The notes beneath the pieces were generated by a model, which worked only from the letters and a program-made list of their open reading frames with translations, was not told where the DNA came from and did not search any database. Position numbers and translations under genes: made by a program. A stretch of 64,000 nt of DNA from positions 1,798,001 through 1,862,000 of the forward strand of contig NZ_CP032514.1 of assembly GCF_003606385.1 (NCBI RefSeq). The letters run 5' to 3'. This document shows positions 49,033-56,277 of the stretch, one piece after another. Origin of the DNA: Actinomyces lilanjuaniae. Lineage in GTDB: Bacteria > Actinomycetota > Actinomycetes > Actinomycetales > Actinomycetaceae. How positions within the stretch are numbered: position 1 is the stretch's first letter; every line of letters begins with the position of its first letter.

Positions 49033-49250
49033 GTCTGTGGCTGCTGTGCCTCTCCCTGCGCACGGTGGGAGCACGGGGTGGGGCGGGCCGCCTGCCGCTG
49101 GCGGGACGGGCATGCTGGCAGTGCTGCCCGGTGCTGCCGTCGTCGGTCACCGTCAGGGAGGCCTGGGGGCAGTCAAGCCGGTTTCCCTGCGGCAGGGCCA
49201 GCCCGCAGGACCAACCTGTCGATTCCGGGACCTGTTCTGTACCCCGCCCC

Positions 49251-49331
49251 GCTCACGGCACCGGGCCCGCCCCGCTCACGGCACCGGGCCCGCCCCGCTC
49301 ACGGCACCGGGCCCGCCCCGCTCACGGCACC
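49251..49331. repeat. 23-bp tandem repeat, 3.5 copies
   Basis: The unit begins GCTCACGGCACCGGGCCCG and ends CCCC. Copies start at 49251, 49274 and 49297, with a 12-base partial copy at 49320. The copies are identical and end directly at the palindrome. Confidence 0.94.
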
Positions 49332-49332
49332 A

Positions 49333-49376
49333 AATCGTCATAGGACAACACGGTGCCGTGTTGTCCTATGACGATT
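49333..49376. repeat. Perfect palindrome, copy 2 of a dispersed element
   Basis: Two 21-bp arms with a TG centre; the arm starts AATCGTCATAGGACAACA. The core 49336-49373 is related to 37759-37796 (31 of 38 identical). It lies between divergent genes, so it is not an ordinary gene terminator here. Confidence 0.93.
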
Positions 49377-49393
49377 ACGTTGCCCTGTCCCGC

Positions 49394-49412
49394 CTAAGTT
49401 AGGCTGACCTAT
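49394..49412. promoter_or_regulatory. Possible DtxR/IdeR iron box
   Basis: CTAAGTTAGGCTGACCTAT (49394-49412) matches the 19-base DtxR-type consensus TTAGGTTAGGCTAACCTAA at 15 positions. It also contains a TAGGCT hexamer at the right distance for a -10 box of the next gene, so part of the match may be promoter. Confidence 0.45.
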
Positions 49413-49943
49413 GTGATGGACCGGATCCACGAGCTGCCCTACCCAGGGATTTTCCTGTTCTTCTGGTGCCTGGCCATGATGCGGTCCCACACCGTGTACT
49501 GGGTCGGGCGGGGCGTCACGGCGGGCACGGCGCGCTCCCGCTGGGCCAGGGTGCTGGAGTCCCCGGTGTACGTGCGCGCCCAGGCCTGGTCTGCGCGGTG
49601 GGGCGTGCTCGCCGTCCCCCTGTCCTTCCTCACGGTGGGGCTCCAGAGCGCCATCCAGCTGTCCGCGGGCGTGACCCGTATGCCGCTGCACCGCTACGCC
49701 CTGGCCACGGCAGTAGGGGCACTGGCCTGGGCGGGGGTCTACACCACGATCGGCATGGCGGTCCTGGCCGCCTGGTACACCAGCCCTGCAGGGCGCGTGG
49801 TGGCGGTGGCAGCCGTGTGCGCTCTGGCCGCCGTCATCATGGGTCGCTACCGGCGTGCCCGTCAGAGCACCGTTCCAGCAACCCCTACTGCCAACAGTGC
49901 CGCCACGGAGCAGCACAACCACTCGCCCGCCGCGCCTGCCTGA
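49413..49943 (+). CDS. Small membrane protein, DedA/VTT-like
   Basis: A 176-residue protein with four or five membrane helices and a charged C-terminal tail. The stretch MPLHRYALATAVGALAWAGVYTTIG resembles the conserved C-terminal part of DedA/VTT proteins, but the usual E(F)xGxxxPG motif is absent, so the family call is tentative. Start at GTG 49413, eight bases after TAGGCT, with ATG directly following. A possible iron box overlaps this promoter. Confidence 0.6.
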   Translation: MMDRIHELPYPGIFLFFWCLAMMRSHTVYWVGRGVTAGTARSRWARVLESPVYVRAQAWSARWGVLAVPLSFLTVGLQSAIQLSAGVTRMPLHRYALATAVGALAWAGVYTTIGMAVLAAWYTSPAGRVVAVAAVCALAAVIMGRYRRARQSTVPATPTANSAATEQHNHSPAAPA

Positions 49944-49971
49944 GACAGCCCCTCCTGCACCTGCCGCTATG

Positions 49972-50400
49972 TCACGCATCCTTCGCGGGGTACAGCGGCA
50001 GGTCACCCGTCAGGGAGGTGACCTGCCTCCTGGGTCCTCGCAGCCCCAGCGCCGCCAGCTCCAGGTCACGTGTGAGGGCAGAACCGAGCCTGGAGACATA
50101 CTCTTCATAAGTCCTGCACCCCTGCGCCAGGCGGGTGAAGGGAAAGACATCAACGCCGGAGCCCTGCGCCTCGGCACGGCCCCACAGCGAGGCGAGCAGC
50201 CCGCTGTCACCGGCAAGAACGGGCAGCGGCGTCAGGACGACGCCCGGCAGCTCAGAGTCTGCCGTCCTCACCGATGGCCCCATGATCTGAGGGCAGGCGC
50301 TGGCGACCATCGCGGAGACGATGGAGGCGGCGTTGACAGCCAGGCCCATCGGAAGGTGGCGGTCAACCACGATCACCGTCTTCTGCTGCTCAGTGCTCAT
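49972..50400 (-). CDS. DUF2000 family protein
   Basis: A 142-residue protein with KTVIVVDRHLPMGLAVNAASIV at its start and GVDVFPFTRLAQGCRTYEEYVSRL later (key residues D, P, A, N, F, Y), as in DUF2000, a family with a peptidyl-tRNA hydrolase 2-like fold and no settled function. AAAGGAGCG precedes ATG at 50400. It is convergent with the membrane gene. Confidence 0.78.
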   Translation of the reverse strand: MSTEQQKTVIVVDRHLPMGLAVNAASIVSAMVASACPQIMGPSVRTADSELPGVVLTPLPVLAGDSGLLASLWGRAEAQGSGVDVFPFTRLAQGCRTYEEYVSRLGSALTRDLELAALGLRGPRRQVTSLTGDLPLYPAKDA

Positions 50401-50902
50401 GGGTACGCTCCTTTCAGTCAGGGAGGTCAGCTCGCAGCCGTGGGACCCGGCTCGCGCCCGCGCTTCTGCCCGTCCCACCCGGAGCCTGGGCGAGCCGGGC
50501 AGGCAAGACCCCAGGCAGGACAAGCGGGCAGGACAGCGGCTTCACGGACCTGCGCGCAGACCCGCTGAATGATCATAACGCCCGCCGCCCGTGGTCCTGT
50601 GGCAGTCGGAGCACACCGACCTCGACCAGCCCGGCGACGCACCACACCCCTCTGCCCTCTCCAATCCCGGGGACGCACGGTTCCAGGCTCTCCGCCAGGA
50701 GGAGGAAGAGCGCCACAGACCACCTCCCACAGCAGGACAGGCCCCGGCCTCAGGTAGGAGCAGCCGACCCCTGCCTCATCTACATTTCTTATCGAAGAAA
50801 ACGCTGGTTCAACGCCGAGCACGGTACACGGTACTCAGCAGGTCAGCAGTCTCTGCCGCTGGCTGCTGCGCCAAGTTTCTGCATGACTTTCGGAGGGGTT
50901 CA
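50401..50902. other. Regulatory region upstream of the linaridin-like operon
   Basis: About 500 bases with no convincing gene; open frames are Arg/Pro-rich and antisense-like. Near the right end is a palindrome (50785-50800) and a direct repeat of CGGTAC at about 50822-50833. CGGAGGGG stands before the ATG at 50903. Confidence 0.6.
50785..50800. promoter_or_regulatory. Palindrome upstream of the peptide operon
   Basis: TTTCTT-ATCG-AAGAAA, perfect 6-bp arms, 103 bases before the first gene of the operon. Candidate operator; its regulator is unknown. Confidence 0.45.
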
Positions 50903-51778
50903 ATGAAGACTCTGAGGAGACCGCGAGAGCGTGTGCCTGCACCTCGCCCTGTTGTCGACAGCGTGCTGTCGAGGGCGTTGGGAGCGCCTCTGGGCACTGC
51001 TGAGCGGGTGTCGGCCGTGTGCCAGATACTGTCCAGCGCCGAGTACCTTGTCCGACGGGCCGACCGGGAGACGGGCGGGCTCAACGACTGGAATCTCGCC
51101 AGGGACCAGGTGCCTTCAAAGCTGAGGCTGACCCGCAGGATGCGTGATCTTGTTGCTACTGAGGCGGTGACCTCGGGCCTGCACGTGGCGCAGGTCGGCG
51201 CGGGGCTGGTGCTGCTGTCGCCTGTGAGGCACCAGGGGGTGCGTGCCGGGGCCGACTTGCTCCTTGCAGGGTCCCAGCTGCTGCTGTACCCCAGGCACCT
51301 GTACGGGACGGACGGGTCGGACCAGGTCTCCTTCCTGGTCGCGGCCGCAGCAGGGCTCGGGCGGGCTGGCGGCACGGTTGGCACCAGGCGCGCCGCGATC
51401 GAGTTCATCGGGGCCCAGACCATCCTGTCCTACAGCGCGGCGGGTATCGCCAAGCTGCCGGGAGCCCTGTGGAGGAGCGGGGACGCCCTGGTCAGCATCA
51501 TGCGCACCCAGACCTATGGTGACGAGGGCTTCTACCGTCTGCTGACGCGGTTCCCGCGCTCGGCGCGGGCACTGTGCCGGGGTGTCGTGGCCTTTGAGGC
51601 CCTCTTCCCGCTGCTGGCTGTGGGCAGAGGCCGGTGCATGGACTGGGGCCTGGCTGTCATGGCGGCCTTCCACGCGGCCAATGCCCGGTTCATGGGGCTG
51701 TCGAGGTTCTCCTGGGCGTTCGTGTCTACCTACCCCGCAGTGCGCAGCCTGGTGCGCTGGGAGGAGGTGTCCGCATGA
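50903..51778 (+). CDS. HTTM-like integral membrane protein of the peptide operon
   Basis: A 291-residue protein with several hydrophobic helices. ILSYSAAGIAKLPGALWRSGDALVSIM and GVVAFEALFPLLAVGRG match the pattern of HTTM (vitamin K-dependent carboxylase-like) and SdpB proteins, in which a K-x-x-G-x-x-W/L segment and an E in a later helix recur. It is the first gene of a six- to eight-gene operon with four-base overlaps and ends in peptide precursors, so a membrane maturation enzyme for those peptides is the best guess. GGAGGGG precedes ATG. In linaridin clusters a membrane/hydrolase protein of this kind is essential. Confidence 0.65.
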   Translation: MKTLRRPRERVPAPRPVVDSVLSRALGAPLGTAERVSAVCQILSSAEYLVRRADRETGGLNDWNLARDQVPSKLRLTRRMRDLVATEAVTSGLHVAQVGAGLVLLSPVRHQGVRAGADLLLAGSQLLLYPRHLYGTDGSDQVSFLVAAAAGLGRAGGTVGTRRAAIEFIGAQTILSYSAAGIAKLPGALWRSGDALVSIMRTQTYGDEGFYRLLTRFPRSARALCRGVVAFEALFPLLAVGRGRCMDWGLAVMAAFHAANARFMGLSRFSWAFVSTYPAVRSLVRWEEVSA

Positions 51779-52758
51779 GCGTGATGCGTGACACGGCCGC
51801 TGTGACGACAGCGGCACTGGGGATCGGTCTGGCGCACCAGGCGTACGCGACTGCCCGCTCGCTGAGGCGTCACTCTGGCTACGAGCACCACGTGGTTTGG
51901 TGCCGCAGTGGCAACGAGCTGTCCTGCTACCGGGGCGCGCCTGCCGGAGGCAGTGGCGTCACAATGTTGTTCGCAAGCGGGCTCATGAACACCTCAACCT
52001 CGTGGCTGCTGCTGGCCTCGCACCTGTCTGGCGTGACAGCTGTCCTCTACGACCGCGCAGGCTACGGGCGCTCGCTGCGGCGCTCAGAGGCCCCCTACCA
52101 CCTCCAGGAGTCTGTTGCCGACGCAGCCGACGTGGTGAAGGAGGTGTGCTTCGGGACCGGTCCGGTCTGGCTGGCCGGGCACTCGATGGGCGGCTACCTG
52201 GTTCACCGGCTGGCTGGCCAGCTCGACAACATTGCCGGGGTCATCCTCATCGACCCTATGCACCCTCGCGAGATGGTGGTGAGCCAGCCGCAGAGAGAGG
52301 GGGCCAAGGGCACTGACCTCACCCTGCGCACCGCCCCGCTTCCCGTCGCGCTGGGCGCGGGCCTGCTGATGGACAAGGGCGGTGTCCTGAGCTCGGCGGC
52401 TGGCAGTCCCTTCCTGGGGCGCCTGCGCGCAGAAATATCGGCAGCCTCTACCTGGTACGCCGCAGCCCGGGAGTGGCGCTACCTCTACCCCCATCTGCTG
52501 GACGGCGGGGCGCCCCTGGAGCAGGTAGCCACCCCGGTCTATGTGATCGCTGCGGAGGCGACCGTTGCGAGCTCCCCAGAGCAGGGCGGCCTCTACGACG
52601 AGTACGTGGCCTCAGGCTCGGCGGGTGGCAGACGCCTGGAGTTGGAGGAGTGCGACCACCTGAGCATTATCAACGCTCCACAGGCCGCCCAGCGTCTGGC
52701 TCAGCAGATTGCCTCACTGGTCCAGGAACGCCCCGAGCCCCGGGAGGTCACCTCATGA
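51775..52758 (+). CDS. Alpha/beta hydrolase of the peptide operon
   Basis: A 327-residue protein. One N-terminal hydrophobic stretch, then an alpha/beta-hydrolase fold with VLYDRAGYGRS, the nucleophile elbow GHSMGG, an acid near PVYVIAAEA, and a His in EECDHLSIIN. It overlaps both neighbours by four bases (ATGA). Linaridin clusters carry a comparable hydrolase, in cypemycin-type systems joined to a membrane domain; here the two functions may be separate genes. It may act on the peptide rather than as an esterase. Confidence 0.75.
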   Translation: MSVMRDTAAVTTAALGIGLAHQAYATARSLRRHSGYEHHVVWCRSGNELSCYRGAPAGGSGVTMLFASGLMNTSTSWLLLASHLSGVTAVLYDRAGYGRSLRRSEAPYHLQESVADAADVVKEVCFGTGPVWLAGHSMGGYLVHRLAGQLDNIAGVILIDPMHPREMVVSQPQREGAKGTDLTLRTAPLPVALGAGLLMDKGGVLSSAAGSPFLGRLRAEISAASTWYAAAREWRYLYPHLLDGGAPLEQVATPVYVIAAEATVASSPEQGGLYDEYVASGSAGGRRLELEECDHLSIINAPQAAQRLAQQIASLVQERPEPREVTS

Positions 52759-53294
52759 AAGCCTTGCTGCGCCGCTTGCTACCGGCGGTGTTCGCCGTGT
52801 GGCTGGTGGTCACGGCCCTGTCCCAGCACCCTGACCGCAGCTTTGACCGGGTACGTCAGGTGGACCGCACCGGCACGGGGCTGCTCATCCCCAACTGGCG
52901 CTTCTTCGCCCCTAACCCTGCGGTCCACGACCAGCACTTCCTGTACCGCCTCGCGAACGAGGACCGATCGGACCACACGCCGTGGATGGCGGTCTACGAG
53001 GCTGAGCCCAGACGGTGGTGGCACGCGTTCTGGTTCCCGGCCCGGCGTATGGAGAAGAGCATCTTCGACGCCGCCTCCACCATCCTGAACAACCAGGCCG
53101 CCTCTGTCCCTACGGAGAAGGAGGCGGTGGAGTCGGCCAAGAGGCTGGTCACCAGCTTTGTGCGCGCCAGGGTCACACCACGCGAAGGATACCCCTACTT
53201 CCAGGTGCTCCTGGTGCGGTACTCAGGGTACGACCACTCGGAGAATCCGCTGTACGACATGGTGTTCGACTACGAGCCGGTGGAGGCCTCATGA
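52755..53294 (+). CDS. Small anchored protein with W-x-F-F-x3-P motif (SdpA-like partner)
   Basis: A 179-residue protein: one N-terminal helix (LLPAVFAVWLVVTAL), then an external domain with PNWRFFAPNPAVHDQHFLYR at 46-65 and a C-terminal YPYFQVLLVRYSG. The motif W48-x-F-F-x3-P55 is also present in the SdpA protein encoded at 58798-59373 (W62-x-F-F-x3-P69). It is therefore likely the partner of the HTTM-like protein. Similar 'FFAPNP' proteins accompany HTTM proteins elsewhere. Coupled by ATGA to both neighbours. Confidence 0.6.
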   Translation: MKALLRRLLPAVFAVWLVVTALSQHPDRSFDRVRQVDRTGTGLLIPNWRFFAPNPAVHDQHFLYRLANEDRSDHTPWMAVYEAEPRRWWHAFWFPARRMEKSIFDAASTILNNQAASVPTEKEAVESAKRLVTSFVRARVTPREGYPYFQVLLVRYSGYDHSENPLYDMVFDYEPVEAS

Positions 53295-54013
53295 TTGGCA
53301 CACCCCAGTATGACCAGGTCATGGCGGATCTCTATGACCCGTTCATCAGCCGGGCCAGTGACCCGACAGAGCTTGTGTCCAGGTGCGCTCCCTACGTTCG
53401 CGGACGCAAGACCCTGGAAATCGGTATAGGGACCGGGCGAGTAGCGCTGCCGCTGGCTGAGGTGGCGGCCTCCTACACCGGTATCGACAACTCTGAGCCA
53501 ATGCTGGAGCACCTGCTGGCCAAGCGGCTGCCGGAGAGCCTATCGGCCCGGCTGGCTGACGTCAGGCTGTCGCTCCCCTTCTATTCTGGGGAGTTTGAGG
53601 TGGCGGTCTCTGCGATGGGCTCACTCTCCTACGTGGACAGCCTTGAGGAGTACGCGGACTGCCTGCGGCACGTCAGAGAGGTGCTGGCCCCCCGAGGAAC
53701 CCTGATCGCAGAGAACTACTCGCTGTCCACCTACCGCGCCCTCTTCGAGGCCGGACCATCGCGCTTCCCCATGCCAGACGGCCAGGGGTGGTGCGAGTTC
53801 CGGGCATCGTGGGACGGGGACCTCATGGAGACCGAAGCCAGGGTTCATCACCCGGACGGCACAGAGTCTCTTTTCCGTGAGGTGGTGCTGGTACTGGGTG
53901 AAGGACGGTTTGAGTGGCTGGCGCGACAGGCAGGCTTTGAGCCCGTACAGGCGATGTACGCCGCACACGGCACACCCTTCGACTGGTTCGTGCTGGAAAG
54001 GGGAGAGTCATGA
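53291..54013 (+). CDS. SAM-dependent methyltransferase of the peptide operon
   Basis: A 240-residue class I methyltransferase with motif I TLEIGIGTGRVALPLAE (about 40-56), an acidic residue in YTGIDNSEPML, and FEVAVSAMGSLSYV. Its size is close to CypM, which dimethylates the N-terminal Ala of cypemycin. Both precursors here are predicted to mature to an N-terminal Ala, so the same reaction is proposed. It overlaps the genes on either side by four bases. Confidence 0.75.
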   Translation: MIGTPQYDQVMADLYDPFISRASDPTELVSRCAPYVRGRKTLEIGIGTGRVALPLAEVAASYTGIDNSEPMLEHLLAKRLPESLSARLADVRLSLPFYSGEFEVAVSAMGSLSYVDSLEEYADCLRHVREVLAPRGTLIAENYSLSTYRALFEAGPSRFPMPDGQGWCEFRASWDGDLMETEARVHHPDGTESLFREVVLVLGEGRFEWLARQAGFEPVQAMYAAHGTPFDWFVLERGES

Positions 54014-54153
54014 GAAGGAAGCGCTGCTATCAACGCGAGGAGCCCCGGATCGAACGGGGGTGTGTCACCCAGCATTTTCGGGCGCTTCGGCAGCCCCTAG
54101 AAGGTGTGAGGGCTGAGCACCTCAGCCGCGTGCTAGGAGGTGCGAATGTCTAG
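54010..54153 (+). CDS. Small Arg-rich protein, 47 residues
   Basis: Starts by ATGA overlap with the methyltransferase and encodes a basic peptide (MRRKRCYQREEPRIERGCV...). Its stop overlaps the next start by eight bases. It has no membrane segment and no recognised family. Position alone suggests it is translated; it could instead be only a coupling leader for the next gene. Confidence 0.4.
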   Translation: MRRKRCYQREEPRIERGCVTQHFRALRQPLEGVRAEHLSRVLGGANV

Positions 54154-54316
54154 GTGGTACGCCTTCTGGCTGACAACAATGTTCGTAGGCTCTGTCACCT
54201 ACCTGACTATGTTCGATCACATGGATAATCCGGGTCGAATAACGTCGTCCGTATCTTTGGCCATCACGGCAGGGACCGTGGTAGCACTGTTCTTCGTCTC
54301 GTCGTCCGACACCTAG
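54146..54316 (+). CDS. Two-helix membrane mini-protein, 56 residues
   Basis: A perfect GGAGGT lies five bases before ATG at 54146. The product has two hydrophobic segments, WYAFWLTTMFVGSVTYLTMF and VSLAITAGTVVALFFVSS. It lies directly before the precursor genes, a usual place for immunity proteins in bacteriocin loci; that role is only a suggestion. Confidence 0.6.
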   Translation: MSRWYAFWLTTMFVGSVTYLTMFDHMDNPGRITSSVSLAITAGTVVALFFVSSSDT

Positions 54317-54378
54317 ACCTCCAGGAGAAAGGTTCTCACTGGAGAGATTGTCCTCTCAGGACAGAAAGGAGGGAGCAT

Positions 54379-54567
54379 ATGCCGATACTGCTTGACAAGG
54401 TCAACTCAGACCCCGCGTTGAAGGAAATGCTTCAGCTGCGGGCCAGCAGGTCCGAAGCACCGGTACTCGCTACACCCGCCGCCCTTGCGTGGGCGGCCGG
54501 AGCAGCCCTCGGCGGGGGATCTGTGGGTGGGGCCGCGTACGCCGCCTATCGGGCCGTGGCAAACTGA
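54379..54567 (+). CDS. Candidate linaridin-like precursor peptide 1
   Basis: 62 residues with AAGGAGG before ATG. The leader begins MPILLDKVNSD, shared with the second precursor. P28-VLA-T-P33 matches the PxxxTP motif of linaridin precursors; cypemycin has PAMATPA at the leader/core junction. Cleavage after Leu30 would leave a 32-residue core starting ATPAALAWAAG, Ala/Gly-rich with one Trp and two Tyr. The core has no Cys and little Ser/Thr, so lanthionine formation is excluded. N-terminal methylation and epimerisation remain possible. It could otherwise be an unmodified hydrophobic bacteriocin. Confidence 0.72.
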   Translation: MPILLDKVNSDPALKEMLQLRASRSEAPVLATPAALAWAAGAALGGGSVGGAAYAAYRAVAN

Positions 54568-54585
54568 CAGAGCAAGGGAGGACTC

Positions 54586-54765
54586 ATGAACGAGCTGCTT
54601 GACAAGGTCAACTCCGACACCGTGGTCGTGGTGGACCGCGCACAGGTTCCCGTACTCGCCACCCCTGCTGCTTTCGTGGCAGGACTGGGTGCGGGTGCCA
54701 AGGCTGCAGGCGCCCTGGTGGCCGCAGCCGCCGGCGGTGCGGCCGTTGGCGCGGCGACCCGCTAG
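54586..54765 (+). CDS. Candidate linaridin-like precursor peptide 2
   Basis: 59 residues, GGGAGG before ATG, 18 bases after the first precursor. The leader MNELLDKVNSD and the junction PVLATPAA are nearly identical to those of precursor 1, while the cores differ. Cleavage after Leu24 would give a 35-residue core starting ATPAAFVAGLG and ending GAATR, with repeated small residues and GxxxG-like spacing. Two unlike cores with one leader suggest either two products or a two-component peptide. Confidence 0.72.
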   Translation: MNELLDKVNSDTVVVVDRAQVPVLATPAAFVAGLGAGAKAAGALVAAAAGGAAVGAATR

Positions 54766-54803
54766 TCCACCCCGTGGTGTGTAGCGCCGACAGGTACTCG
54801 GCA

Positions 54804-54821
54804 CTGCATGGCAGCATGCAG
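54804..54821 (+). other. Small hairpin after the second precursor gene
   Basis: CTGCATG-GCAG-CATGCAG, a perfect 7-bp stem 38 bases past the stop. It may protect the transcript end together with the following terminator. Confidence 0.6.
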
Positions 54822-54824
54822 GTA

Positions 54825-54864
54825 GGCGCCTGGAGCACTGACACCACAGAGTGCTCCAGGCGCC
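54825..54864. terminator. Strong hairpin between convergent peptide and exporter genes
   Basis: GGCGCCTGGAGCACT and AGTGCTCCAGGCGCC form a perfect 15-bp stem around a 10-base loop. It ends the peptide operon and could also serve the convergent exporter genes. No U-tract follows. Confidence 0.85.
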
Positions 54865-54993
54865 CGCCTTGCCACTTTCCTCGTTGGACGAGCTTGCGGC
54901 TCCACCTTACCCAGGACAACGATGACGACGAAAACTACGTCTGGGCCGCCGCAGAAGGCGAAGAAGACTAAGACAACCGTGTCAGAGAAGGAT

Positions 54994-56277
54994 TCAGTCA
55001 GCAGGCAGACGCAGCGCCTGGCGCATGGTGAGGCGCCCCTGGGTCTGCATGAGCGAGCGGCGGTAGACAGCCGTCGCCAGCATGACCAGCAGCGGGGTGA
55101 ACACAGCGAGCGTGATCACCAGAGAGAGGACCGGCTCCCACCAAGCGGCACCGCCTGCCAGCATCCTTGTGGGCATCGCGGCCACGTTGGCCAGCGGGAT
55201 AAAAGAGAGCACCGTCGCGGCCGGACCTGTGGTGAGGAACCCGACCGGGAGCACCGCCATGAGCAGCAACGTGACCGGTGTAGCCGTCTGGGCAAGGTCC
55301 TCACTACGGGTGGACATCGACCCCGCCACCGCCCACAGGGCGTTGGTCCCCACCAGACCGGCCGCAAGCAGCACCACGAACCAGACCAGCACCGTACTGA
55401 CCCGTGACAGGTCCACCCCGGAGCCTCGCAGCCAGAAGCCCACCAGAGCAGCACAGGCGTAGGCGGTCACCTGGACCACGGAGACCACCCAGCTGCCCAC
55501 CAGCTTGCCGTAGAGCAGAGAGCGCACCGGGACCAGGGAGGCAATAATCTCCACCACCCGGTTCTGCTTCTCCTCCAGCACCACCTGCGCCAGCTGGGCA
55601 CCAAACATCACGGCCAGCAGGTAGAACAGCCCGGTGAGGACCCAGCCGGTAAGCCGGACGGTCCCCGGCGAGGGCTCTCCCGGCGCAAGGACCACCTCGC
55701 GGACCTGCGTCCCCTCCAGCAGCGCCTCCATGGGCACCCCCTGGGCGCTGGCATTGTCCTCCAGCCGGAGCTGTGCCCACGCCTCTGCCACCAGGCTGGC
55801 CTGCGGCGACGACGGGTCGCTGCGAACCATGAGTGTGACCTCGCTGCCACCGCCCTCAGTCACCACGGCCAGCTCGGCCTCGCCGGAGAGCACGTCCTGA
55901 CGCGCCGCCGCCTCGTCAGCCACCTCGCGGGCCTCCAGGCGGGGCGCGTCCTCCGTGGCCTCAGCCAACTGCTGGGCACGCTGGACCAGGCGCGCGCCCG
56001 CCTCGTCGGTGACGGCCACACGCGTGGGGCCAGCGCCGGACCCGCTCATCAGGCTCGCAATAAATCCGCTCACGGAGATGGTGATCATCAGCCCCAGGGC
56101 CGTCGTCACCACGGTGACAAGGAACGTCCTGCTACGCAACTGGACGGAGATCTCCCGCCCGGCCACCACCAGCCAGGCCCCGCGCACAGCAGCCCCCGCA
56201 GGCTGCTCGTGCGAGCCAGACTGGTTCGTTGTCCTCGGCTGCTCAGACGTCTCAGCCGTCCTTGGTGCCGCTGGCAT
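54994..56277 (-). CDS. ABC-2 exporter permease, NatB type
   Basis: A 427-residue protein. Helix 1 (FLVTVVTTALGLMITISVSG), a large external domain (about 75-225), then five or six helices with VVLEEKQNRVVEIIASLVP, the conserved cytoplasmic helix of NatB/ABC2_membrane_3. ATG at 56277 overlaps the ATPase gene by 26 bases; the reading further upstream is atypical. It probably exports or gives resistance to a peptide, the linaridin-like product being the obvious candidate as the operons are convergent neighbours. Confidence 0.85.
   Translation of the reverse strand: MPAAPRTAETSEQPRTTNQSGSHEQPAGAAVRGAWLVVAGREISVQLRSRTFLVTVVTTALGLMITISVSGFIASLMSGSGAGPTRVAVTDEAGARLVQRAQQLAEATEDAPRLEAREVADEAAARQDVLSGEAELAVVTEGGGSEVTLMVRSDPSSPQASLVAEAWAQLRLEDNASAQGVPMEALLEGTQVREVVLAPGEPSPGTVRLTGWVLTGLFYLLAVMFGAQLAQVVLEEKQNRVVEIIASLVPVRSLLYGKLVGSWVVSVVQVTAYACAALVGFWLRGSGVDLSRVSTVLVWFVVLLAAGLVGTNALWAVAGSMSTRSEDLAQTATPVTLLLMAVLPVGFLTTGPAATVLSFIPLANVAAMPTRMLAGGAAWWEPVLSLVITLAVFTPLLVMLATAVYRRSLMQTQGRLTMRQALRLPAD

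Larger units (their letters stand above)
48997..49412. other. Repeat-rich intergenic region upstream of the permuted GH3 gene
   Basis: About 416 bases without a credible gene. It contains 10-bp repeats next to the GH3 start (49003-49032), 23-bp tandem repeats (49251-49331), a perfect palindrome (49333-49376) and a possible iron box (49394-49412), each listed separately. Confidence 0.7.

Noticed and set aside
49251..49331. CRISPR-like array
   Set aside because: Pure tandem repetition without spacers.
54379..54765. Lanthipeptide or sactipeptide precursors
   Set aside because: Neither core contains Cys, and no LanB/LanC/LanM or radical-SAM gene is nearby.
54379..54765. Class IIb two-peptide bacteriocin with double-glycine leaders
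   Set aside because: No GG leader site and no peptidase-domain ABC transporter; the PxxxTP junction and linked methyltransferase fit a RiPP better. Not fully excluded.
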